Shown here one piece after another: positions 1-9,197 of a stretch of DNA of 64,000 bases. Numbering within the stretch: the stretch's first letter is position 1; the number at the start of each line of letters is the position of its first letter. The position numbers were made by a program, and so were the translations under genes. The notes beneath the pieces were generated by a model. It saw nothing but the letters and a program-made list of their open reading frames with translations, did not search any database and was not told where the DNA came from. Origin of the DNA: Endocalyx cinctus (taxonomy: Eukaryota; Ascomycota; Sordariomycetes; Amphisphaeriales; Apiosporaceae); NCBI GenBank assembly GCA_001600455.1, contig BCKC01000001.1:4304441-4368440 (forward strand), in the 5' to 3' direction.

Positions 1-548
1 TATATTTTCGTAATATTAATATTATAAAAATATTATATAACAATAAATTATTATAAAATTCCTAATTTTTTTTAGCCGAATTATATATTATAAAAATAAA
101 AATTATATAATATTATAATTATTACAAATTTAAATATATTTTACAATATTATACTAAAAAAATAATATATAAACTTTACATATATAACGCGTATAAGGGG
201 AAAAAATGCGATAAAAAGTTTAAATACTTAATAAAAGAAAAAGGCAAAAATATCCAAAAAAAAATATATAAATTATAAGAAAAATTATATAATATAAAAA
301 TATACTTATTATATTACATAAAAATAATATAACTATACTTATGTAACCTTTTTAGTTAAATTAAAATAATTTATTAAAAATCTTATAATAAAAATTAAAT
401 AAACGGGATAATTGCGTAAAAATAACGTAATAATAACGACGATAACGTTAACTTTAAGTCGGAATATTAATATAATATTTTAGGCTAAAAAACCAATATT
501 AGACTTACCCAAATAATAAAAATAAGGTTTACATATTGATATAGTATA

Positions 549-622
549 GTATGGGTGGAACCCATACTACATACTGTACTAGATAAATATATAGCTAGCT
601 TGGAAGCGGAGCTTCCAAGCTA
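549..622. repeat. Pair of perfect hairpins in AT-rich DNA
   Basis: Two palindromes lie close together: GTATGGG-TGGAA-CCCATAC at 549-567 and AGCTTGGAAGC with its near-perfect complement at 598-622. A RIP-softened version of the first hairpin (ATAGGTGGAACTTAT) recurs near 8169-8183. They could be the ends of a repeat element, but I cannot define the element. Confidence 0.45.
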
Positions 623-1690
623 CCAATACATCATCTTTCACACTTATATTACTTTGTATTATATATAAAATTTTTTTAATATAAATATAATATTTATTTA
701 ATAGATAAATATATTAGATTATCCAAATTGTAGTAATAGAATTTAGTTTATTTGGAGGCGTTAAACGGGAATATTTTGTACGTAATATACGCGGATAGTT
801 TTCCCTCCTTTTTTGCCTTCGGGTACCTTATAAGTAGTGTAACCCTTTAAATATTATTAAAACGGATAAGATGATATATAATTAAAACGTATGAATATTT
901 AGTTTAGTTTATACCGCTTACACGTTATATATAAGTAGTTTTTTTTTGTAAGGTTTAGTTAATGAAGTTATATTTAAATAAAAAACTAAATCTTCCTTAT
1001 ATAACTTAATTTAAGAGTGTGAATATCTAAATAAATAAATAATATTAATATTAAATTAATATAATAATTAATAATATTGGATGCGTGAGGTTTTTATCCC
1101 GTGGTCGCCACGCTCGCGCGGCGGCCGCATGGGTTTTACTCGCGGAAAAGCACAGATGAAGGACCGTGCCTTTATGTAATTAATTATGTAAATAAATAGG
1201 CGAACGGAATAAATATAAATAAAATAAATAAATAATTAATAATATTAATATTAATTTAATTTAGTAATTATTAATATTAAAAAAAATACTAATTTAATAA
1301 ATATTAATATTAATACTAGTTTAATAATTATTAATTACTAAAATTTTTTTAACTTAAAATTATTTTATTTTAAAAAATAATTATTTTTTTTTAAAAAAAA
1401 TAATTAAATATATATAATAATTATTATATTAATTTATATATATTATTAAAATAATAATTAAATAAATAATAATTATATATAATAATTAATATAATTTATT
1501 ATTTTTAAAATTATATAAAAAAAAACTTTTTTATTAATTAATAATAAATTACTTTTTAATATAAAAACTTTTACTAATCCCGAAAATTAGTTATAACTTT
1601 TGAACAAAGACTCGTATAGCCTTAAAAATATTATAATCGAATTTCTAACTACCAAAAGTACTTATTAAGGTACTTGAGACGTTGGCGCTA

Positions 1691-2410
1691 ATGGCGCGCG
1701 ATGTCGACGTTAAGTTGATAGCAATGGATAGGGGAAATAGCGGTCTCGAATAGAGCCGATACCATCCTAACCACGGTTGAAGCGCTTATAATATTAACAA
1801 TAATAGCGCGGTAGAGCTGCAGGAATTGACCTGTGAATACGTAATGTTAGAAATAAGCAAGATTAAAGGTGTGGCGAGAGGACTCCAACATACGCTAACA
1901 CATTTACACCAGGTGGATGCCGAAGGAATGGGGAAAGGTGAAAATTTCGTTGACGTGTATGCTGCGTTATAAGAAGGTGCCCTCGACGCGACTGCGTAGT
2001 TTACTACTATATGCGATATATTAAACGAACTTATTACGACATCTCCCAGCACGAATATATTGACGAACGAAACCCCAAACGCGACAAACGAGATGGAAAC
2101 GCGTATTTATGATAAGGTATCCGCGGCGATCAAGTGCGAGCTTAACGCGGCGGTCGCAACGATCAAAACACACGCGCTTACGGCCAAAGGGTAGCGACGA
2201 GCCACGCACGCATTGATCCTGCAGTACAGGAAACAGTAGGGTGCGCTGCGCGCAATACCATGGACAAGATCCTTAGCGCAAAGGCGAGGGACCGCAGGAA
2301 CCAAGAACGCCGAAGGCGACAGGGGCGTAGGCCTAACGCTAACGCAATGCAAGCAATTCTTGACCCAGGCTATGACGCTACCCACACGATCTACGAGCTT
2401 AAGATTAATA
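1691..2410 (+). pseudogene. RIP-killed coding relic, family unknown
   Basis: This stretch has gene-like composition inside the AT-rich island. One plus-strand frame starting at 1691 reads mostly through to about 2400 and is broken chiefly by TAA and TAG codons, for example near 1970, 1998, 2191 and 2238. These fit CAA or CAG codons changed by C-to-T transitions. The readable stretches include ELTCEYVMLEISKIKG and NEMETRIYDKVSAAIK, which look like an amphipathic or coiled protein. Near 2260 a second frame is rich in Arg (RRNQERRRRQGRR). I do not recognise the family; a transposon Gag-like or accessory protein is only a guess from the location. No intact start-to-stop frame remains. Confidence 0.45.
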
Positions 2411-4118
2411 ATATATTAAATATTCCACTTAAAGTTAATATAAATATAAATATTTTTTATTATTTTATTTTATTAAAATTAAAATTTAAGTATTATATAT
2501 ATATATATTAATTTTATTTTTATTTTTTTAAAAAATATTAAATTAAAACTTATTTTAAATAATAAAAATTATTAGTTTATATTAGTATATTATTTTATTA
2601 TTAATATTAAGTTATTATTTTTAGATTTTTATTAATAATTATTTTTAAATAACTTATTCGAATTAAGGAAAATTAATATTTAAAATATAAAAGATATTTT
2701 TAAAATAATAAGGGATTACGTATATATTAAGGTTAAAAATATAAAAAACGTAAATATAAATTATAAATAAATAATAATTATTTATTATTATTTTTTAATT
2801 ATTTTAATTATTTTAATTATTTTAATTATTTTAATTATTTTAATTATTTTAAAATTTAATATTTAGTACTTAGTCCAGTCTAAATATTAGTCTAGTCCGA
2901 ATTAGCTTAATATTAGTCTATATTAGTTTAGTACGGACTAATATTAATATTAGCCTAGTATATAAATCTTCGTACTAATACTAAATTAAAAAAAAAATTA
3001 ATTTAGTATATACTCGTATTAATACTAGTCTAATCCTGGAAATTTAGACTAATATTAATATTAGTCTAGTCCGGACTAAGTTTAGTTCTTATACTAAGTA
3101 CTAAAATTCTAACCCTGGCTATAATAATACTTTAATAATTAAGAAATAATAATATTAAGGGGTTATAATAAATATATTAAATACGGAGGTATTCCGAATA
3201 ATATAATATTATTTTTATTATAATAATTAATAAATTTATACGTATAATAAAATTTATAATTATTAAGTATTAATAGTTTATATTTATTAATAATATATTA
3301 TTTAGTATATTTATTAAAATATTTTAATTAATATAATAATATTTTATTATTTAAATATTTAATATTAGTTAAAATTATTATAATATTATTATTAAAATTA
3401 ATATTATAATATTAATTAATTATATATAATTAATTTAATAATATTAAAAATAACGATATATATTACTTAGTTATATTAATATATTTAATTGTAATAATTA
3501 ACTCTTAATTTTTAGAGATAATAAATAAATAATTTTTCGTATATTTTATAATAATAAGTTAATTATTACTTATATTAATTTAAAACCTAGTTTTATTTAT
3601 ATTATATATATTATTAGCGGTAATATTATTAAAAATAATAGTATTATATAATTTATAAAAATATTTATTAATATTTTTAATATTTTTAGCTACGTTTTTA
3701 TTTATATTAAGGGTTTTTTGAAATATTTTATAATAATTATAGCGTTTTACGAATTAATTTGGCTAATTAAGGTTAATAATAAGTATTTTTAATCGGTTAA
3801 TTAGAGTATATTATACGTATAATAAGTAGTTAACTACGTTTTAAATAAAGTTAACTTATATAACTAAATTAATATAGTTAAATTTATTAATATATTTGTA
3901 AATTACCTTTTTATTAATATAAAAAAGCTTAATTATTAGTAATTAAATGCTAATTTTTAAATTGTGACCCTTTATTTAATTCCGGAACTTAGTACGAAAT
4001 ACTCCGAATTTTTTAATAATATTACTCACGCTATATTTAAAATATTATTAAATATAATTAGTAGTTATTCATACGCGTTTGTTAATTTTTTTTAATTTTT
4101 TTAATACCATTTTCGATA

Positions 4119-4349
4119 TTACGAAAAAGGAATAAATATAGGTAATATTGATGTATTATTTACCCTAATAGTACGATACTAAAATGAGGAAAAAAGAAAA
4201 GAATTATTAAGTGTGTACGTATACATTAGCGTAATAAGTGTGTGGGTTAATATATATATAGACTACTTTAGCTAGCGCGGGGTTACTTAATATAGTTTTC
4301 GCGCTAATGTATGCAAGTATATAAATGCGTGCACGGCCACTTTCGTCAC
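4119..4349 (-). mobile_element. MITE family B, copy 1 (231 bp, 8-bp TSD)
   Basis: The element is bounded by imperfect terminal inverted repeats (TTACGAAAAAGG at the left, CCACTTTCGTCAC at the right). It is flanked by an exact 8-bp direct repeat, TTTCGATA, at 4111-4118 and 4350-4357. It is the reverse complement of copies at 6254-6486 and 6804-6961. It has no coding capacity. The size, inverted ends and 8-bp duplication suit a non-autonomous hAT-like MITE; that class is inference. Confidence 0.75.
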
Positions 4350-4661
4350 TTTCGATAATATTATTAATTTATAATAATTTTTAATATTTTTTTACTAAAT
4401 AGGTAATATTATTAAATAAATAGTAAATATTATTTATTAATAATAAACTTAAGCGAATTTGTAATAAGTGGGGCGGAGTACGGGTATATTACTTTATATT
4501 AATATTAAATTTTTTTAATTTTTAATATTTTAAATAATTACGTTAAAAATTATAAAAAAATTTTTAATAATAATTTAAATATTAAATTAAATTTAAATAA
4601 TAAAAATAACAAAATTATTAAAATTAATAATAATAAAATTATTAAATTAAATTTAGTTATT

Positions 4662-4926
4662 TATAAGGTTATTAAGCTATAAAATAGGGATATTAAAAAA
4701 GTTTATAGGTAGAATTATAACTTAATTAATTCTTAAAAAATATAAAGTTATTACCGGGCCTTACACCGATATATATCACATTAGTATCGGGCCTTATTCG
4801 TGCCCGATTATAATTATAAAATATGTAGTTCTTAGTCACTTGACAAGCTCGCTAAACTCCTAATTACCTAACCGGAGTACGGCTAATGGCCGGTTATTAG
4901 GCTGAGCCTTAGCTCCCAGCTTTATA
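4662..4926 (-). mobile_element. MITE family A, copy 1 (265 bp)
   Basis: This is a 265-bp element with ends TATAAGG(T/C)T, in reverse orientation to the copies at 7218-7482 and 7842-8106, which have the same length. The flanks TAGTTATT and TTATTATT match at 6 of 8 positions, a possible degraded target duplication. It is non-coding. It retains normal-composition segments such as the CCGGAGTACGGCTAATGG stretch. Confidence 0.72.
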
Positions 4927-5054
4927 TTATTATTAATAAATTATTATTTATTTTAAAATTTAATTATAATAATCTTTATTTTAAATTAAGAAGCGATAAA
5001 AAATTAAATATTTATATATTTAAAAAAAGATTATTTACTTATATTTTATTACTA

Positions 5055-5274
5055 ATACGTGGGGCCGGGGCCCACTTATATATATAAATAAGTAAAGTAA
5101 CTACGTAGTAATAACCCTAATACACGGCTTATGGCCCGTGCACTTACTTAATTTTAGTATTTAGTTAAATATACGTGTGGCTTTAAGCTATATATATTTT
5201 CTTTTTTTAATTAATTACTCGTTATTTTGTATATTTTCTCGTTTATTTTTAGTACTTCGTATTAATAATATTTT
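5055..5274 (+). repeat. LTR-like repeat C, heavily RIPed copy
   Basis: About 215 bp beginning ACGTGGGGCCGGGGCCC and ending TAGTACTTCGTATT, collinear with the copy at 5766-5978. Compared with that copy it carries many G-to-A and C-to-T changes. A TATATATA box, pyrimidine-rich tail and tandem placement about 490 bp from the other copy suggest solo LTRs or the two LTRs of a collapsed retroelement. That assignment is inference. Confidence 0.6.
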
Positions 5275-5765
5275 AATTATTATAAGTTTAGTTATATTAT
5301 TTACATATATAGAAAAAAGGTTTATTATAAATATTACGTAAATAATATTTACGAAAAAGAAAAATAAAATAAAAAATTAAAATATTTTATAATAATAAAA
5401 TTAATTAAAACTTTTTTAAAATATTATAATTACGAAGGGAAATATATTACTTAGGATCGTAGCTATAAAATTATATAAATGTAACGGGAATAGGTTAAGA
5501 TCGTTTACTTAAAAAGATTATATTAATTCGAGAAAAATAATATATAAGGTTAAAAATTAATATTATTAGTTTAATATTTATTAATATTAATATTAAATTA
5601 ATATAGTAATTAATAATATTAATATTAGTTTAATTTAATAATTAATAATATTAATACTAATTTAATAATTATTAATATTAAAAAAAATATTAATTTAATA
5701 AATATTAATATTAATATTAAATTAATAATTATTAAATTAATATTTAATAATATTAATTTAGTAAT

Positions 5766-5978
5766 AATACGTGGGGCCGGGGGGCCCACTTGTATATATA
5801 GATAGGTGGGGTAGCTGCGTAGCAGCAACCCTAGTGCACGGCCCATGGCCCGTGCACCCACTTAGTTTTGGTACTTAGTTAGATATGCGTGTGGCCTTAG
5901 GCCATATACACTTTCTTTCTTCAATCAATTACTCGTTACTTTATATATTTTCTCGTTTACTTTTAGTACTCCGTACTA
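5766..5978 (+). repeat. LTR-like repeat C, better preserved copy
   Basis: Collinear with 5055-5274 but with far more G and C retained, for example GATAGGTGGGGTAGCTGCG where the other copy has AATAAGTAAAGTAACTACG. It contains a TATATATA box and a short palindrome, GGCCCATGGCC. No coding sequence. Probably a long terminal repeat, but no internal retrotransposon domain is recognisable nearby. Confidence 0.6.
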
Positions 5979-6253
5979 AGTAATTAGTAATTATTAGTTA
6001 TTAAAATTTTTTTAATTTAAAATTATTTTACTTTAAAAAAGAATTATTTTATTTTAAAAAAACTAAATATATATAATAATTATTATATTAATTTATATAT
6101 TATATTATAATTTATATTATATTAAATAATTATAAATATAATATTTATAAATAATTATTTAATTAATAAAAAACTTTTTATTATTTATATTTATTATTTT
6201 TAAATTATTTATTATTAAAAAATAATTATTATTTACTATTAAATTATTTTATA

Positions 6254-6486
6254 ATGACGAAAGTGGCCCGTACACGCATTTGCATACCCGTATACACTAG
6301 CGCAAAAACTATATTAAGTAACCCCGCGCTAGTTGAAGTGGTTTATATATACATTAGCCCGCATATTTATTACGCTAATATATACGCACATACTTAAGTA
6401 ATTCCTTTCTTTCCTCCTTATCTTAGTATCGTATTATTAGGGTAAATAATACATTAGCATTATCTATATTTATTCCTCTTTCGTAA
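6254..6486 (+). mobile_element. MITE family B, copy 2 (233 bp)
   Basis: Starts ATGACGAAAGTGGC and ends CCTCTTTCGTAA, the inverted ends seen in copy 1. It is full-length relative to copy 1 and differs mostly by transitions. A target-site duplication is not clear in the surrounding AT-rich sequence. Non-coding. Confidence 0.7.
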
Positions 6487-6803
6487 TATTTATTTTATTA
6501 TTATTAGTAAAATATTTATTTTTTATTTTTATTTTTTTTTTAAAAAAAAAAACTTTTAAGTTAAAAAATTTTAATAATTAGTAAATATTAATTATTAATT
6601 TAGTAATTATTAGTTTAATAACTAATAATTATTAATTTAATAATTATTAATATTAATATTAAACTAGTAATTATTAAGATTAATATTTATACTAGTTATT
6701 AAAATTTTAACCTTATTAATAATATATAAAGTATTACACCTTATATTAATAACGATAAAGGATTAGTAACGATAAAAGACTAAAGCGTAAAACTCTTTTT
6801 ATA

Positions 6804-6961
6804 GTAACAGAAGTGGCCCGTATATACATTAGCCCGCATACTTATTATATTAATATATACGTATATATTTAAGTAATTTTTTCTTTTTTTCCTTATTTTA
6901 ATATTATATTATTAGGGTAAATAATATATTAATATTACTTATATTTATTCCTTTTTCGTAA
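6804..6961 (+). mobile_element. MITE family B, copy 3 (internally deleted, 158 bp)
   Basis: Same ends and orientation as copy 2, but lacking about 75 bp from the left-centre, including the palindromic CGCGCTAG region. It is the most AT-shifted of the three copies. The flanks TTTTTATA and TAGTTATA match at 6 of 8 positions. Confidence 0.65.
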
Positions 6962-6974
6962 TAGTTATAGCTAT

Positions 6975-7095
6975 TTATGTAAAACTCGTTTTTGTCGTTT
7001 AACACGTTTAAAAATTCTAAATTTTCGTTATTTAAAATTACCTCTATCAGCTCCTTATCGCTTATCGCATCGCCCGCTTACGGCATTATTAATAC
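6975..7095 (-). other. Short open stretch in RIP island, unidentified
   Basis: A minus-strand frame stays open for roughly 40 codons and reads like degraded coding sequence (GDAISDKELIEVILNNENLE). No family is recognised. It lies between MITE B copy 3 and MITE A copy 2 and could be a fragment of a transposon gene. Confidence 0.2.
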
Positions 7096-7217
7096 GTTTA
7101 GTAAAATAAGAACTTTTAAGAGTTAAAAATTTAATAAAAATAATTATAAAATCGTATAATTATTTATTTAAAAATTATACCTAAATTTATAAAATTAACT
7201 ATAATTTATAATAATAA

Positions 7218-7482
7218 TATAAGGCTGGGAGCTAAGGCTTAGCCTGACAACCGGCCATTAGCCGTACTCCGGTCAGGTGACCAGGAGTTTAGCGAGTTTG
7301 TCAGGTGACTAGGGGCTATATATTCTGTAATTATAATCGGGCACGAATAGGGCCCGATACTAGTGTGATATATATCGGTGAAAGGCTCGATAATAACTTT
7401 ATATTCCTTAAGGATTAGTTAAGTTATAATTTTACCCATAAACTTTCCCAATGTTCTTATCTTATAACCTAATAACCTTATA
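7218..7482 (+). mobile_element. MITE family A, copy 2 (265 bp, exact 8-bp TSD)
   Basis: Ends TATAAGGCT and AACCTTATA form terminal inverted repeats. The flanks at 7210-7217 and 7483-7490 are both AATAATAA, an exact 8-bp duplication although in low-complexity DNA. This is the least RIP-altered of the three copies, keeping GGCTGGGAGC and CCGGCCATTAGCCG. Non-coding. The 8-bp duplication suggests a hAT-like non-autonomous element. Confidence 0.75.
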
Positions 7483-7841
7483 AATAATAATTATTATAAT
7501 ATAGCATAATATATAATAATATATATACTTTAAATAGGACTATACTCCAGGTAGGGCTAGTTAAAAGTTAGTGGCACTTGCTACATAATAGTATTTGTAC
7601 TTTTTTAAAATACCTTAATTACTTAATACTTTCCTTTTTTTTTAACTTTAGGATCTTCGATAAATATACCGATTACCTTAAGTATTACTTTAATATATCG
7701 TATATATTATTATAATAATAATATATTTTAATAATAAAAAATATTTATTAATTTTAAAAATAAATTTTTATTTAAATAAATATTAACTTTATTTTTAATA
7801 TTAATAATATAAAGTAGTAATATAAATATAAAAAATAATAT

Positions 7842-8106
7842 TATAAGGCTAAGAGCTAAAGCTTAGCCTAACAACCGGCTATTAGCCGTACTCCGGTCAG
7901 GTGACCAGGAGTTTAGCGAGTTTGTTAAGTGACTAAGAGCTATATATTTTATATTTATAATCGGGCATAAATAAGGCCCGATATTAGTGTGATATATATC
8001 GGTATAAGGCTCGGTAATAACTTTATATTCCTTAAGGATTAGTTAAGTTATAATTTTACCTATAAACTTTCCCAGCGTCCTTATCTTATAACTTAATAAC
8101 CTTATA
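7842..8106 (+). mobile_element. MITE family A, copy 3 (265 bp)
   Basis: Same length, ends and orientation as the copy at 7218-7482, about 360 bp away. Differences are mainly G-to-A and C-to-T, for example GGCTAAGAGC for GGCTGGGAGC and GGCTATTAG for GGCCATTAG. Confidence 0.75.
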
Positions 8107-8198
8107 AATATATTAATAATTTAAAAATTTTATTTTTAAATTATATATTTATTTAATATAATATATAATATAGGTGGAACTTATACTATATTATATTA

Positions 8199-8436
8199 AT
8201 ATAAAAAATAAGAAAAAATTAAAATATTATAAAAATTAAAACGAATTATTTTTTTAATTTTTATTTATAAAGTTATAATAAAAAGTAAAAAAAGATAAAA
8301 ATTAAAAAATAATTTTCTTAATCTTTAAGCCGTATACGTTATATAGTAGTTATTATACTTATATAAAAAAAAACTTTAATTTTTTTACTTTTTACTATAA
8401 TTTTATAATACTTTAATTTTTCTTATTTTTTATATA
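8199..8436. repeat. Long inverted repeat (hairpin-forming)
   Basis: The left arm at 8199-8234 and right arm at 8401-8436 are nearly perfect reverse complements (ATAAAAAATAAGAAAAA against TTTTTCTTATTTTTTAT). A second complementary block follows inside (about 8269-8303 with 8371-8403). It is probably a further MITE-like or foldback element at the edge of the island. Confidence 0.55.
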
Positions 8437-8560
8437 TCAAAATTATTCTTTTATTGGTTTTCGTTACTATGTTATAATATACTGGTTTTGTTACTTTTTA
8501 TATGGTACTGTGTGGTATCTAAAGGGGATGGTTGCTAAGGGATGGCTTTGACTTATAAGT

Positions 8561-8728
8561 TTATGTGATAAGCATATCAACGAGCTGGCCAAACTCGATC
8601 TTAACGGCCGTGTGATTAAGAGTATGCTCAAGGCAGCCAGCCTCCTCTCTGCGCATGAAAATAAAAAGCTCGCATACACGCATCTCAGAACCGTGTTGTC
8701 GGTTTCAGGACGCTTGGTCCCAGAATAG
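8561..8728 (+). pseudogene. C-terminal relic of an AAA+ ATPase
   Basis: A plus-strand frame of 55 codons ends at a natural stop, TAG 8726-8728. It reads DKHINELAKLDLNGRVIKSM, then LKAASLLSAHENKKLAYTHL and RTVLSV. The LNGR-I-K--K-A-LLA pattern followed by a helix around AYTHLRTVL is the C-terminal lid of fungal AAA ATPases of the mitochondrial Bcs1-like/cytosolic type with 'LNGRQIKN' signatures (recognised from memory, no search). No Walker A or B region exists upstream because the repeat island begins there. An AG precedes the frame at 8558-8559 and may be an old splice acceptor. It is best read as a gene truncated by the repeat island. Confidence 0.55.
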
Positions 8729-9197
8729 GTATTGGGCTTGTCTTGTTCTATCGGGCACCACCACAATTGAACGCTAAGAGGGTGGTTTTGGGGTTGCGCG
8801 TATTGAAGCCCCTATCTGAGATATCTCAATACAACGAAAGCTTGGCTCACGCATGGGCGGATTGAATGCATCTACTTACATGTATGCATGCTTTCAAGCA
8901 GGGATGAACAATATAGTTTTAGGCAAGGACAAAATGGTCTCGGTATATTATTAGGGAATGGATGGGGTACATGGGGCACCGACGGGTACACTGGTCACGC
9001 ATCATGTGAACTGAAAGATAAGTAAGTAGATAGTTTAGATATACAACTAGATAGTTAGATAAAGATATCCTTTATAAAGCCCTTCCTAGAGCTATATCTA
9101 AGAGCTATGAACTAGTTTGGCTCAGTTCACTAACACTGGAAGTTGGAGGTCTTACCGTACTTCCTTACCCGAGAAGCGACTCTAGCCTATGATTATT
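8729..9197. other. Intergenic stretch, no gene seen
   Basis: Normal composition. It separates the AAA relic from the 3' end of the S53 protease gene. I see only short T/A-rich tandem motifs (AGATAGTTAGATA near 9028-9062). Confidence 0.6.

Larger units (their letters stand above)
1..8560. repeat. AT-rich RIP-degraded repeat island
   Basis: This block is extremely AT-rich, dominated by TTAATATTAA-type strings, and has almost no intact reading frames. Small islands of normal composition survive near 1080-1175, 1690-2400, 4745-4925, 5055-5275, 5766-5980, 6250-6490 and 7218-7400. Repeat copies inside the block differ from one another mainly by C-to-T and G-to-A changes on both strands, the footprint of fungal repeat-induced point mutation. 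Composition changes abruptly to gene-like DNA near 8,500. Individual elements are listed separately. Between them I see only low-complexity AT sequence, including about seven copies of an AATTATTTT unit at 2798-2852 and TAGTCC/GGACTA-rich sequence at 2875-3110. Whether this is centromeric, subtelomeric or an internal island cannot be decided here; no telomere repeat is present. Confidence 0.88.

Noticed and set aside
2140..5861. CRISPR-like or satellite array in the AT-rich island
   Set aside because: Repeated short strings there are AT-rich low-complexity sequence and dispersed elements without regular spacers; the context is eukaryotic.
1..8560. Centromere or telomere-adjacent sequence
   Set aside because: The AT-rich RIPed block would fit either, but there is no telomere repeat and too little sequence to test for a centromere.
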